The notes under the pieces are model-generated. The model ran no database searches and was not told the DNA's origin. It saw only the letters and a program-made list of their open reading frames with translations. From Thermoplasmata archaeon (GTDB lineage: Archaea > Thermoplasmatota > Thermoplasmata > Lutacidiplasmatales > UBA184), in NCBI GenBank assembly GCA_021802125.1, contig JAKAAX010000003.1, forward strand, positions 1 to 64,000: a stretch of DNA of 64,000 bases. The letters run 5' to 3'. Both the position numbers and the translations under genes were made by a program. Positions 15,202 to 25,112 of this stretch are shown here, piece after piece. Every line of letters starts with the position of its first letter. Positions within the stretch are counted from its first letter, which is position 1.

Positions 15202-17877
15202 ATGAGGCTCGACCGTCTCACCGAAGGGGCGCGAAGCGCCCTGGAGAGCGCCTTCCGCGCCGCGCTGGAGGCCCGGCAACAGGGGGTGGAGCCTCTCCAC
15301 CTTCTGCAGGCGCTGTTGGAGGAGGAGGGCGGGCTCGTTCCAGAGCTCCTGTCGTCACAGGGCGTGAACGTGGCGGACCTGCGCGCCCAGGTGGCCGCCC
15401 GGGCCGGTCAGCTTCCCACCGCCGACCACGTCGCCCCCGCCGAGCAGTACATCTCGCGTGAGCTCGGGAACGTCCTCTCGAACGCCGAGAAGCAGGCGGA
15501 GTCGCGGAAGGACCGGTACGTCGCGGTGGAGCATCTCCTGCTCGGTCTGCTCAAGGAGCGGTCCGGGGCGAAGGACCTCCTGGAGGAGGCGGGGGTCCGA
15601 GGCGCGGCCATCGAGAAGGGGTTGGAAGCGCTCCGCGCGCAGGGGCAGACCGTCGACAGCCGCGAGCACGAGAAGGAGCTGAAGGCCCTGGAGAAGTACT
15701 CCCGCGACCTGACCGCTCTCGCGCGGGAGCACAAGATCGACCCGGTCATCGGGCGGGACGACGAGATCCGCCGTGTCATCCAGATCCTCTCGCGCCGGAC
15801 CAAGAACAATCCGGTGCTCATCGGCGAGCCCGGGGTCGGGAAGACCGCGATCGTCGAGGGGCTCGCCCAGCGGATCGTCCAGGGCGACGTGCCCGAGGGG
15901 CTGAAGGAGAAGACCATCGCCGCGCTGGACATGGGCGCCCTGCTCGCGGGCAGCAAGTTCCGGGGCGAGTTCGAGGAGCGCCTCAAGGCGGTGGTGAAGG
16001 AGGTCGAGCGTTCGGACGGCCGCGTGGTCCTGTTCATCGACGAGATGCACACGCTGGTCGGAGCCGGTGCGACAGAGGGAGGGGCGATGGACGCCTCGAA
16101 CCTGCTCAAGCCCGCGCTCGCCCGAGGTACCCTCCACTGCATCGGGGCGACCACCACGGAGGAGTTCCGCAAGCACATCGAGAAGGACGCCGCGCTCGAG
16201 CGGCGCTTCCAGCCGGTCCCGGTGACCGAGCCCAATGTGGAGGACACGATCTCCATCCTTCGAGGTCTCAAAGAGCGCTACGAGCTCCACCACGGGGTCC
16301 AGATCCACGACTCCGCCCTGGTCTCGGCGGCGACGCTCACCGCGCGCTACATCCCCGACCGGCACCTGCCCGACAAGGCCATCGACGCGATCGACGAGGC
16401 CGCGAGCATGGTCCGGCTCTCGCTCGACTCCCGTCCTCCCGAGATCGACCAGCTGGTCCGCCGGATCCGCCAGCTCGAGGTGGAACGGGTCTCGCTCAAG
16501 AAGGAAAGCGACCCGGCGAGCAAGGAGCGGCTCTCCCGGCTCGAGCGAGAGCTCGCGAACCTCCGGGAGCAGGAGGACAAGCTCCTCGCCCGTTGGAAGA
16601 AGGAGAAAGAGAAGGTCGACGAGCTGCGTCGGGTCCGCAAGGAGCTCGACGAGGCGAAGACGGAAGAGGCGGAGGCCGAGCGCTCCGGCGACCTCGAGCG
16701 GGTGGCCCGCGTCCGTTACGGCAGGATCCCGGAGCTCCAGAAGGAGGTGGAGCGGATCACCTCCCAGACCTCCTCGAAGGGCCAGGCCACCTCCCAGGAG
16801 AACCTCCTTCGGGAGGAGGTCGACGAGGAGGACGTCGCGCAGGTCGTCGCGAAATGGTCCGGGGTCCCCGTGTCCCGGATGATGCAGGGCGAGATGCAGC
16901 GCCTCCTGAAGATGGAGGACGCGCTCCGTTCGAAGGTCGTCGGTCAGGAGGAGGCGATCGCGGCGGTGGCGAAGGCCGTTCGACGCGCCCGCAGCGGGCT
17001 CGCGGACCCGAACCGGCCGATGGGGGTCTTCCTCTTCCTGGGCCCGACCGGGGTCGGCAAGACCTTCCTCGCCCAGACGCTGGCCGAGTTCCTCTTCCAC
17101 GACGCCAAGGCGCTGGTCCGGATCGACATGACCGAGTACATGGAGAAGCACTCGGTGGCGCGCCTCATCGGAGCGCCCCCCGGTTACGTGGGGTACGAGG
17201 AGGGCGGCCAGCTGACGGAGGCGGTCCGTCGTAGGCCCTACAGCGTCCTACTCTTCGACGAGGTGGAGAAGGCCGCCCCCGAGGTGATGAACGTCCTGCT
17301 GCAGCTTCTGGACGAAGGGCGGCTCACCGACGGGAAGGGGCACACGGTGGACTGCCGGAACACCCTCGTCATCATGACGAGCAACCTGGCGACGGAGGCG
17401 CTCCGGAGCGAACTCCCCGAAGCAGAGAAGCGGGCCCAGGTCGACAAAGCGCTTCGCTCGTTCTTCCGCCCGGAGTTCTTGAACCGCCTGGACGACATCG
17501 TGCTCTTCCGGGCGCTCACGCCGAAGGACATCGAGGGGATCGTCGACCTGCAGCTCCAGCAGGTCGAGGCCCGCCTGAAGGAGCGGAGGGTCCGCCTCAA
17601 GGTCACGGCGGAAGCGAAGAAGCTCCTGGCCGAGGCGGGGTTCGACAGCGAGTTCGGGGCCCGCCCCCTTCGGCGGACCGTGCAGCGCCTGGTCGTCGAC
17701 CCGCTCACCACGAAGCTCCTGGAGGGTGGGGTGCGGGACGGCTCGGAGGTCCTGATCGATGCGAAGGACGGGGTCCTCCGGGTCCAACCGGGGGGTTCCG
17801 GCGGGACCCGCAAGGCTAAGGCGGAGGCGCCCTCCACCCCCACGTCCGGTCCGGAGGACCGGTCCACAGCTCCATGA
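15202..17877 (+). CDS. clpB: ClpB/Hsp104-type disaggregase
   Basis: An 891-residue hexameric AAA+ protein that threads aggregated proteins with the help of the DnaK system. The order is complete: Clp N-domain (1-145), first AAA+ with Walker [10 protein letters not shown] (near 208), coiled-coil M-domain (about 405-530), second AAA+ with GPTGVGKTF (near 614) and the C-terminal D2-small domain. The M-domain distinguishes it from ClpA and ClpC. It ends in a short low-complexity tail. ClpB is common in bacteria and patchy in archaea, so lateral origin is plausible. The stop overlaps the next gene by ATGA. Confidence 0.96.
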   Translation: MRLDRLTEGARSALESAFRAALEARQQGVEPLHLLQALLEEEGGLVPELLSSQGVNVADLRAQVAARAGQLPTADHVAPAEQYISRELGNVLSNAEKQAESRKDRYVAVEHLLLGLLKERSGAKDLLEEAGVRGAAIEKGLEALRAQGQTVDSREHEKELKALEKYSRDLTALAREHKIDPVIGRDDEIRRVIQILSRRTKNNPVLIGEPGVGKTAIVEGLAQRIVQGDVPEGLKEKTIAALDMGALLAGSKFRGEFEERLKAVVKEVERSDGRVVLFIDEMHTLVGAGATEGGAMDASNLLKPALARGTLHCIGATTTEEFRKHIEKDAALERRFQPVPVTEPNVEDTISILRGLKERYELHHGVQIHDSALVSAATLTARYIPDRHLPDKAIDAIDEAASMVRLSLDSRPPEIDQLVRRIRQLEVERVSLKKESDPASKERLSRLERELANLREQEDKLLARWKKEKEKVDELRRVRKELDEAKTEEAEAERSGDLERVARVRYGRIPELQKEVERITSQTSSKGQATSQENLLREEVDEEDVAQVVAKWSGVPVSRMMQGEMQRLLKMEDALRSKVVGQEEAIAAVAKAVRRARSGLADPNRPMGVFLFLGPTGVGKTFLAQTLAEFLFHDAKALVRIDMTEYMEKHSVARLIGAPPGYVGYEEGGQLTEAVRRRPYSVLLFDEVEKAAPEVMNVLLQLLDEGRLTDGKGHTVDCRNTLVIMTSNLATEALRSELPEAEKRAQVDKALRSFFRPEFLNRLDDIVLFRALTPKDIEGIVDLQLQQVEARLKERRVRLKVTAEAKKLLAEAGFDSEFGARPLRRTVQRLVVDPLTTKLLEGGVRDGSEVLIDAKDGVLRVQPGGSGGTRKAKAEAPSTPTSGPEDRSTAP

Positions 17878-18815
17878 CCCGCCCCATCTTGGTGAGCCTG
17901 CTCGGCTCGAAGGAGATCGGCAAGGACCTCGCGAAGAAGGGAACCTCCTCCGACATCACCCTCTACAACCGGGTCCAGGGCGACCTTGCCCTCACGTTCA
18001 TCGAGCCGACGCAGTTCCCCGAGAAGTTCCCACCCCTCCTGGTCTCCCTCGCCATCGGTCGGCAGGTCCTCCTCGCGGTCGAGTCCGTCGGACGGGACCT
18101 CGCCGAGGCCATCGTCACGGCCGATCTCGCGGGGAAGAACGAGGGGCTCCTGGCGCTCTCCCCTTCGATCGGGGAGGACGACGTGCGCAGGATCCTCAAG
18201 GGCACGCGTCTGGAGAAGATCCCGGCGGTCCCCCTGGAGGGCAAGTCCATCAACCCTGTGGTCGAGAGCTGGTCCGGCGCATCTCCCGAGGGCGAGACCG
18301 CGGTGCCCATCGACCACGCCTTCCCCGTCAAGGGCGTGGGGACCGTCGTCCTCGGTGTCGTGAAGAGCGGGACGGTCAAGGTCCACGACCGGCTGCGCCT
18401 CTTCCCCTCCGACAAGGGGGTCGAGGTCCGGTCGATCCAGGTCCACGACGTCGACGTCCAGGAGGCCGAGGCCGGCTCTCGGGTCGGACTGGCTCTGAAG
18501 GGCGTGGAGGCGGAGGAGGTCTCTCGCGGACAGGTGCTGGCCCCGAACGACACGCTCCGTGTCTCCGACACCGTCGAGCTCGCGGGGTACCAGTCCTGCC
18601 GGTTCTTCAAAGGGAAGGCCGGCGAAGGGGACCACGTCCACCTGGCGGTCGGGCTCCAGGTCGTCCCGGCCAAGATCTCGCGGGTGGACGGGGAGCGCCT
18701 GACGCTCACGAGCGACCGGCCTCTCGCCTGGAGCTCAGGGGACCGCGGGTTCGTCCTGCAGCTCTCGGGCACCGGCACGGGTCCGCGCATCGCCGGGGCC
18801 GGGAACATCGCCTGA
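17874..18815 (+). CDS. EF-Tu/SelB-like translation factor paralogue without a GTPase site
   Basis: 313 residues laid out like EF-1A/SelB. The first domain (1-135) keeps the general shape (LLGSKEIGKDL, SDITLYNR), but the P-loop GHVDHGKT is replaced and no DxxG or NKxD is visible. It probably cannot hydrolyse GTP. Domain 2 (about 140-225) has the barrel pattern DHAFPVKGVGTVVLGVVKSG, and domain 3 follows. Similar degenerate EF-Tu-domain proteins occur in euryarchaea with unknown roles. It overlaps clpB by 4 bp, implying translational coupling with a chaperone. Confidence 0.7.
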   Translation: MTRPILVSLLGSKEIGKDLAKKGTSSDITLYNRVQGDLALTFIEPTQFPEKFPPLLVSLAIGRQVLLAVESVGRDLAEAIVTADLAGKNEGLLALSPSIGEDDVRRILKGTRLEKIPAVPLEGKSINPVVESWSGASPEGETAVPIDHAFPVKGVGTVVLGVVKSGTVKVHDRLRLFPSDKGVEVRSIQVHDVDVQEAEAGSRVGLALKGVEAEEVSRGQVLAPNDTLRVSDTVELAGYQSCRFFKGKAGEGDHVHLAVGLQVVPAKISRVDGERLTLTSDRPLAWSSGDRGFVLQLSGTGTGPRIAGAGNIA

Positions 18816-18880
18816 CCCCTGACCCTGCCCCTTGACCGTACCGGCTCCAGGCCGGTGGGGGGGAGCGGGCACCCGCGACC

Positions 18881-19324
18881 TCAACGCGCGGGCGTTTCAG
18901 ACTGTTGCCCCTTGCTTTCCGGTCGGCTCGCTCGGGGGTCGTGGAGGCCCATCGTGACGAAGAAGACGACCATCAGCACGAACCCGATCAGGATGACGTA
19001 GCCATCGCTGACGAGGAATCCGGCGGCAAGGACCCCGAGGGCGGGGAGGCCCAGCGCGATCGAGATGATGTCGCCGCGGTCCAGGACGACCTCGGCCTTC
19101 TCGGTGGGTCCCTCTTCCTGGGCCTCCAGATAGAACGAGACGAGGGCGACGGCGACAGCAAGCCCGATCCCGACGATGGTGACCTCGATGTTGTGGTAGA
19201 TGACGAGTCCAAGGAGGATGAGCACGACCGCCACGCCGAGGGGTGGGATGATGAGTATCCGTCGCCGACCTCGCGGGTCTTCCTTGCGCTCGTTGAACGA
19301 GGGCACGAGGTGACGGGTGTACAA
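18881..19324 (-). CDS. Predicted four-helix membrane protein
   Basis: 147 residues. Hydrophobic segments lie at about 25-42, 47-65, 88-107 and 110-127, with a charged loop (EAQEEGPTEKAEVVLDRG) between helices 2 and 3. Both ends are polar. No known family is recognised. It faces the divergent FkbM methyltransferase, with about 120 bp between. Confidence 0.65.
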   Translation of the reverse strand: MYTRHLVPSFNERKEDPRGRRRILIIPPLGVAVVLILLGLVIYHNIEVTIVGIGLAVAVALVSFYLEAQEEGPTEKAEVVLDRGDIISIALGLPALGVLAAGFLVSDGYVILIGFVLMVVFFVTMGLHDPRASRPESKGQQSETPAR

Positions 19325-19442
19325 GTTGGCGCCCCCTCCGCCCGACCGGCGAAGTGCCCAGGCGCTAGAGGGGTGATAATCCCTCTCCTACTCGCGCGGA
19401 GGACCTTCGAACCTCTCGAACCGGGCGTGTCGGTTCACAACC

Positions 19443-20246
19443 TTGATTAGTGAGGTGTATCTGAAATCTCGAGCTCGAGCGCATTTGACGAACTACCACT
19501 ACTGGATGGAGCGCGTCCTCAGCCACGCTGGACCGCTCAGGAACCTCGTCGATCGCATCCGTGAGTCCTACCACTCCACTTTTGTGCTGGAGTCGGGGGA
19601 ACGGCTCAGATACCGCCCCTGGAAGGGCGACAAGGGGGCCTTCGAGGAGGTCTGGGAGGAGAAGCTCTACGTCACCCCTCAACCGGGCGATATCGTGCTT
19701 GACGTGGGCGCCCACATCGGGGCCTATTCCTCCTTCGCGCTGAAGCACGCCGGCGAAAAGGGTCTGGTCATCTGCATCGAACCCGACCCGAGGAACGCCC
19801 GCCTGTTGCGGACGAACCTCGAGAGGATCAAAGGCTCCTACCGCGTTCATGAAGTGGCGGTCTCCGACAAGCCCGGGACCATGGAGCTGCATCACCACGC
19901 GCTCTACTCCGCCACGACCCACACGGGACCGCGTCTCGAGAACGACGTGGACAGTTTCTCGGTGAAGGTGGGGACGATCGACGAGATCTGCTCCCCCTTG
20001 ACCCGCCTCGACGTCCTCAAGATGGACATCGAGGGCGCGGAACTGAAGGCGCTGAAGGGGGGCGCCGCGACGCTCCGACGCTTTCACCCGCACATCGCGA
20101 TGGAGTACCACCGGCCGGAGATGGGGTCGCCCGTCGAGGACGTGATCCATCTCCTGGAGGACCTGGGCTATCGCGTCGAGCGCAAGGGCGACATCCAGGG
20201 CATCCTGAGGGCGGAGCCGCGTTCCGGCGGCGCCACCCCCGCTTAG
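19443..20246 (+). CDS. FkbM-family methyltransferase
   Basis: About 267 residues. The SAM site is VLDVGAHIGAYSSFAL (near 84), then CIEPDPRNARLL, and the family's closing acidic motif LKMDIEGAELKALKGG (near 190). FkbM enzymes O-methylate small molecules and sugars, often within glycan or surface-polymer clusters, which suits the surface proteins next door. The start is uncertain: TTG 19443 is the longest, GTG 19455 and ATG 19506 are alternatives. A possible TATA box, GATAATCC, lies about 65 bp upstream. Confidence 0.85.
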   Translation: MISEVYLKSRARAHLTNYHYWMERVLSHAGPLRNLVDRIRESYHSTFVLESGERLRYRPWKGDKGAFEEVWEEKLYVTPQPGDIVLDVGAHIGAYSSFALKHAGEKGLVICIEPDPRNARLLRTNLERIKGSYRVHEVAVSDKPGTMELHHHALYSATTHTGPRLENDVDSFSVKVGTIDEICSPLTRLDVLKMDIEGAELKALKGGAATLRRFHPHIAMEYHRPEMGSPVEDVIHLLEDLGYRVERKGDIQGILRAEPRSGGATPA

Positions 20247-20273
20247 CGCTGGCCCGAGGTCGCCGCCCCGGGC

Positions 20274-23200
20274 TCAGAAGAGGTCCCGAAGGGAGTCCGT
20301 TTCCCCCGGCGGCGAGGGGGGCCGTCGGTTCCCGCTCGAAGGTCCGGAGGGCTCTTGGCTCGTCGAGGGCGGGCTCGGACGTGTGGTCGCGGAGCCGGTC
20401 GCCATCTTCCGAGACTCGCGCCGGCGGGACGCATACGCTACGACCAGGGCCGCCGCGACCACCGCGATCGCGACCAGCACCACAAGTCCGATCCCCCAGT
20501 ATCCCGGGAGCCCGAGGAACCCTAGGGTGGGCCCCTTGTTCCCGCTCGAGGGCTCGTTGGGCAAGACCGACAACGTGGCCTGGCCGACCGCCCGGCTCCC
20601 GGACGCATCGGTCACTTGGGCTTGGAACGTGTAGGTCCCGCTCACGGCGGGCAGGCACAGCAGTTTCGCCAGACCCTCCGCAGAGCACCAACTTGGGAGG
20701 AGGCTCCAAACGAGGGTGTACCCGCCTCTGCCGCCGGAGGGGGAGGCGGTGATGGTCGTGAGATTGCCCAGATAGATCTGCGCCGGGCTGGCGGACACCG
20801 CGATGGTCAAGGGGCCGCTGGGGGTCGTGGTGATGTTCCAGGTGCTCGTGGCGGAGTGTCCCTGGCTGTCCTTGACCTGGAGGCGGGCGGAGTACGTGCC
20901 CGCGGACAGGTAGGTGTGGGTCGGTGAGGCGACCGCGCTCGTCGCTCCGTCTCCGAAGGTCCAGGCGTAGGTGTACCCCGGAACTCCCCCGGCCACCGTG
21001 CTGTGGAAGCCGGCGACAAGCGGGGCGGCTCCCAGAGTGACGTTGGCGGACATGGAGACCTGGAGCGCGATCGAGACGCTCGCCCACGCTTGCCTCATTG
21101 CACCGGTCGCGTCGATCACGGTGAGCACCGCGACGAACGGTCCGTTCGTCGTGTAGATGTGCGTGATGTTGGGGAGATTGCCCCCGAGCCCTCCGTCTCC
21201 GAAGCTCCACGAGTACGTGTAGGGCGCAACCCCGCCGCTGACGGAGCTGGTGAAGTTCACGGGGGATCCCAGGTCTGCGGGGTTCGGATTGACGGCAAGG
21301 CTCGCCGTGAGCTGCGGGTCGATCGTCACCATCACCGACGACGTGGCGCTCTGGCCCGCCGAGTCGTTGGCCCAGACCGCGATCACATAGTGACCCGCGG
21401 CGGAGAACGCGTGGTTGACCGTTCCCGTGGCGCTGCTGAGGAAGGTCCCGTCGCCGAAGTCAAAGGCGTAAGAGACGGTCCCCCCGCCGCCGGTGGTCGC
21501 AGCCTGAGCCGAGACGTTGGAGCCTGCGTCCGCCGGGTTCGGGGTCGCGGCCAGGGTGACCGAGAGCGGAGAAGGGGCCCAGGGCCCGAAGATGTACGTC
21601 GAGTTCGCTTCGCAAGAGTTGCACCCTACGGTCCCGCCGAAGATGATCACGCCGCCCACGGCGGGGTCGTCCACCATGCTGTTGGAGGTTCTCGCCGACG
21701 GGAAGACGGCGGTCGTGACCGGGGTCCAGACCCCGCCCAAGAAGGACCACGTGTCGCCCAGCATGGTACCGTTGTCGGTTCCCCCGTAGAGGACGGTGTA
21801 CCCGAGGCTCGGGTCGTAGGCCAGATCCTGCTGATCGCACCTCGGGGAGGGCTGCAGGGGCGGGAACACCTGGGTCCAGAGGCCTCCCTTGAACGTCCAG
21901 GTGTCACCGAGAGAGACGTAGCCCGGTGCGCATCCGCCGAAGAGAAGCACCTCGTGATCCGCAGCGTCGTAGGTGAGCGAGGCCCATCCCCGCGCGGAGG
22001 GCGCGTTCACGGGGGACAGCTGGGTCCAGGTTCCGCCAAGGAACTTCCAGGTGTCGCCGTGCCCGCTCGAACAGGCCAGGCTGCATCCTCCGAAGAGCAG
22101 GACGTATCCGTCGGCCGCGTCCCACGTCATGCCGGCATCGTACCGTGGAGCGGGCGCATGCGGAGTGGCCAGTTGGGTCCAGTTCCCCCCCGAGAACACC
22201 CATGTGTCGTTGAGAACGGCCGGGGTGTTGTCCACTCCCCCGAAGAGCACCAACTCCTGATCGACAGGGTCCCAGACCATCGTGCCCCCTTGACGCGCCG
22301 AGGGGGAGGTCGTCGGATGGAGCTGGAACCAGTTCCCGCCCTTGAACTCCCAGGTATCGCCGAGACGCGTGGATCCCACGATCCCCCCGAAAAGCAGCGT
22401 GTAGCCGCCCGTCGGGTCGAAGGCCATCCCGGCGTCCTGACGGGGAGACGGGCCGCAGAACCCGCAGATCTGGGTCCAGTTGCGGAACACCGGTTGGTAC
22501 ACCTGGATCTCGATGGTCGCCGACACGCTCGCGGAGGCGGAGTCGTTGAGGTAGACCCTGGTGTCGAAGATCCCGCGACCCGTGGGGGTGCACGAGAGCG
22601 CGGCGGTGTAGAGGTTCACGCATCCGGTCGGGAGCCCGGTGTACGAGAAGGTGTACGGGGGGGTCCCTCCGGTGCCGGAGGTGGAGATGCTCAGGCTCTG
22701 ACCGAGCGCAACCCCGGACGGGGTCGCACCGAAGGCGGAGATGGCGAGCGGGACGCTGGCCGCAGACTGGTAGACCCACGTCTCGTTCGTCGCGCAGCTG
22801 TTGCATCCCACATCTCCCCCGAAGATGACCACACCGCCCTCGGTGGGATCGTCCCACATGCCGTTCGAGGTCCTGGGATCGGGTGAGGCGTTGGGGATGA
22901 TCTGGGTCCAGCTCCCGCCCAGGAACTCCCAGGTGTCCGCCAGGTCGGTGCCGTTGTCCGTTCCGCCGAAAAGGGTCGTGTACCCCAGCGTCGCGTCGTA
23001 GGCGAGGTCCATCTGGTCGCACCGCGCAGGAGGCCGGCTCGCGGGGAAGATCTGGGCCCAGTTCCCTCCCTGGTAGGTCCAGGTGTCGGAGAGCGAAACG
23101 TAGCTCGGGCCGCATCCCCCGAAGAGGAGGACCTCGTGGTCGGCGCCGTCGTAGGTGATCGGGGCCCAGCCGCGGGCCGACGGTGAGGTGAGCGGAGAGA

Positions 23201-23885
23201 GCTGCGTCCACTGACCTCCCAGGAACTTCCAGGTGTCGGCGAACCCTCCCGTGCAAGATACGCCGCATCCGCCGAACAGGAGGACGTACCCGTCCGCGGC
23301 GTCCCAGGTCATCCCGGCGTCAAAGCGGGGGGCGGGCGCGTGCGGGGTCACGAGCTGGGTCCAGTTCCCGCCGGAGAAGACCCAGGTGTCGTTGAGCAAC
23401 GTGAGCGTGTTGTCGAGCCCTCCAAAGAGCACGAACTCGTGGTCGGTGGGATCGTACACCAGCATGCCGCCCTGACGGGCGGACGGGGAGGTCACGGGGT
23501 GAAGTAGGAACCAGGAGCCCGAATGGAACTCCCAAGTGTCCGCCACCCGAGTAGAGTTGACCCCGCCAAAGAGCAAGGAGTAACCATCGACACTGTCGTA
23601 GGCGATCCCCGCGTCGGCACGGGAGGAAGGCCCGCAGTGATAGCACGACTCGTGCCACGTGGTGGCCGCCGGCGTGGCGGCGCTAGAGGACGGGGTCGGA
23701 GAGGCGGGGGACGCGCTAGACGGGAGCGGGGAGGGGCTGTGAGCGGAGGCCCCTAGGCTGCCGGGAATAGGCATGATCATGAGCAACGCGATCGCGCAGG
23801 CTACGGCGCTCCCGAAGGCTCCGGCGCGCCAGAACGGGCTCTCACCGGGAAAAACTGCCAGGGTCTGTCGCCAGCTTCGCGTCAT
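20274..23885 (-). CDS. Cell-surface protein: duplicated Kelch propellers, PKD domains, C-terminal anchor
   Basis: 1203 residues. A signal peptide or anchor (residues 20-45, SAVACAIALLMIMPI) is followed by a Ser/Pro linker. Two Kelch propellers follow, about 75-390 and 470-790, each with six blades of the type YVLLFGG...DTWxFxGGxWTQL. The two are clearly an internal duplication, keeping cysteine pairs at matching places (CYHCGP/CGFCGP, CGVSC/CSLAC, GCNSC twice). At least three PKD-type domains follow (FGDG...HxY patterns). The end is a membrane helix (about 1140-1162) and a basic, then Ser/Pro-rich, cytoplasmic tail. Many N-x-S/T sites suggest glycosylation. It is divergent from an HTH gene. 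Confidence 0.85.
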   Translation of the reverse strand: MTRSWRQTLAVFPGESPFWRAGAFGSAVACAIALLMIMPIPGSLGASAHSPSPLPSSASPASPTPSSSAATPAATTWHESCYHCGPSSRADAGIAYDSVDGYSLLFGGVNSTRVADTWEFHSGSWFLLHPVTSPSARQGGMLVYDPTDHEFVLFGGLDNTLTLLNDTWVFSGGNWTQLVTPHAPAPRFDAGMTWDAADGYVLLFGGCGVSCTGGFADTWKFLGGQWTQLSPLTSPSARGWAPITYDGADHEVLLFGGCGPSYVSLSDTWTYQGGNWAQIFPASRPPARCDQMDLAYDATLGYTTLFGGTDNGTDLADTWEFLGGSWTQIIPNASPDPRTSNGMWDDPTEGGVVIFGGDVGCNSCATNETWVYQSAASVPLAISAFGATPSGVALGQSLSISTSGTGGTPPYTFSYTGLPTGCVNLYTAALSCTPTGRGIFDTRVYLNDSASASVSATIEIQVYQPVFRNWTQICGFCGPSPRQDAGMAFDPTGGYTLLFGGIVGSTRLGDTWEFKGGNWFQLHPTTSPSARQGGTMVWDPVDQELVLFGGVDNTPAVLNDTWVFSGGNWTQLATPHAPAPRYDAGMTWDAADGYVLLFGGCSLACSSGHGDTWKFLGGTWTQLSPVNAPSARGWASLTYDAADHEVLLFGGCAPGYVSLGDTWTFKGGLWTQVFPPLQPSPRCDQQDLAYDPSLGYTVLYGGTDNGTMLGDTWSFLGGVWTPVTTAVFPSARTSNSMVDDPAVGGVIIFGGTVGCNSCEANSTYIFGPWAPSPLSVTLAATPNPADAGSNVSAQAATTGGGGTVSYAFDFGDGTFLSSATGTVNHAFSAAGHYVIAVWANDSAGQSATSSVMVTIDPQLTASLAVNPNPADLGSPVNFTSSVSGGVAPYTYSWSFGDGGLGGNLPNITHIYTTNGPFVAVLTVIDATGAMRQAWASVSIALQVSMSANVTLGAAPLVAGFHSTVAGGVPGYTYAWTFGDGATSAVASPTHTYLSAGTYSARLQVKDSQGHSATSTWNITTTPSGPLTIAVSASPAQIYLGNLTTITASPSGGRGGYTLVWSLLPSWCSAEGLAKLLCLPAVSGTYTFQAQVTDASGSRAVGQATLSVLPNEPSSGNKGPTLGFLGLPGYWGIGLVVLVAIAVVAAALVVAYASRRRESRKMATGSATTRPSPPSTSQEPSGPSSGNRRPPSPPGETDSLRDLF

Positions 23886-23986
23886 GGTAGGGTAGTCTCC
23901 GGCCGTGAACTACTTGAACGGGGCGGCATGGGCTCCTCGGGACCATTGCCGCGCCTGCTAGACTCTGACACGGGGGGTCACGCCCG

Positions 23987-25045
23987 GTGAAGAACGTCAC
24001 GCCGGCCGAGACGGCCGTCATTCGGTCCATGCTCGCGGCCCAGCCCATTTCCGAGCGGGAACGGATCTCGCGATCGGGGATCCCGTCCCGCACGTTCCGA
24101 GATGTCCGCGCGCGCTTGTACGCCGAGCGATGGCTGGTGGACCGATACCTCCCCGATCCGGTCGTGGTCCGCCGCCCCTTCGTTTCGTTTCTCCTCGTCG
24201 AGCCTTACGTCGAGCGGATGGACGCGGTGGCCGAGGCCTGGGTGGCCGATCCGACGATCGTCCACATGTGGAGGTCCGCGCAGGGCCTCGTCGCCGTGCG
24301 GCTCGGGAACGACCCGCGCGCGGGCCTCCCGGGCCCACCGGAGGTGGCCAACGCCAAGGCGATGCGCAGAGCCTTCGCCATGACGGACGACGTCCGAGAA
24401 CGTCCCACCCCCATCTACATGGATTTCGAGGCCTCGTGGTCCAGGCTCTTTGGTCTCCCCGGTTCGCTATCCTACCCTCAGGCCTGGCCGAGCACCACCC
24501 CGGGCCCGAGGTTCGACCAAGTTGCGCAACCTTCCCCGGCGGCCTGGTCCGCGCTCGAGGCCATCGTTCGGCGGCCGTTCGAGATCGTGGACCAGGGACG
24601 GAATCCCATCCTGACCGCTCCGTTCTTTCTGCCCCCGTCCCAGCAGCGCGTGCTCGACCGATCCTGGGTCAAGCGACGGGTCTTCCTCGATCCTACGAGA
24701 CTCGCCGACATGGGCGCTCCGAAGGTGGAGACCCTCGTCTTTGTTCATGGCCGTCTTCGCCCGGGGGCAGATCCTCGCCAGCTTCTGGACGAACTCCTGC
24801 TTTCCTGCGGGGTCACTCCCTTCCTCTACGCCTGCGACGGTTCGAAGGTCCTGATGGGTTCGCTCTCCCCCGCTCCCCCGGAGCTCCTGGCCAAGCGAGT
24901 GCCCTCCGTTTCGGTCTCCAGGACGCTGGGAGATCACTTGGAGGACATCGAGGTCTTCCGGATGCCCCTAGGTACGTTGAGAACGGTGGTCAACCACCGG
25001 TATGACCGGACCCTGATCGCGCGGGAACAGCGGTCCTCCCGTTGA
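23987..25045 (+). CDS. HTH protein, paralogue of the one at 51465-52562
   Basis: 352 residues, start GTG. Residues 5-55 look like an HTH: AETAVIRSMLAAQPISERE, then SGIPSRTFRDVRARLYAERW. The remainder aligns by eye with the protein at 51465-52562. Shared blocks are TPIYMDFEASWSRLF / IPIYFDFAGAWSRF, KRRVFLDP / VFRRVLPR, GVTPFLYACDGSKVLMGSLS / LHPFFAAMDESRVILALVS, and the ending VNHRYDRTLIAREQ / VDHRYERLIVDRDE. I know no family for it; a transcription regulator with a two-part sensor domain is inferred. It is divergent from the Kelch surface-protein gene, 101 bp between starts. Confidence 0.7.
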   Translation: MKNVTPAETAVIRSMLAAQPISERERISRSGIPSRTFRDVRARLYAERWLVDRYLPDPVVVRRPFVSFLLVEPYVERMDAVAEAWVADPTIVHMWRSAQGLVAVRLGNDPRAGLPGPPEVANAKAMRRAFAMTDDVRERPTPIYMDFEASWSRLFGLPGSLSYPQAWPSTTPGPRFDQVAQPSPAAWSALEAIVRRPFEIVDQGRNPILTAPFFLPPSQQRVLDRSWVKRRVFLDPTRLADMGAPKVETLVFVHGRLRPGADPRQLLDELLLSCGVTPFLYACDGSKVLMGSLSPAPPELLAKRVPSVSVSRTLGDHLEDIEVFRMPLGTLRTVVNHRYDRTLIAREQRSSR

Positions 25046-25082
25046 CCGCCCTGCTTTCCGTCGGTGCGCGGTCTAGTCCAAC

Positions 25083-25092
25083 GATATAATAT
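25083..25092 (+). promoter_or_regulatory. TATA box for methyltransferase gene
   Basis: GATATAATAT centred about 26 bp before the ATG at 25113, a near-ideal archaeal TATA box and leaderless start. Confidence 0.65.
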
Positions 25093-25112
25093 CGGGGAGT
25101 GCTCGAGCGCCC

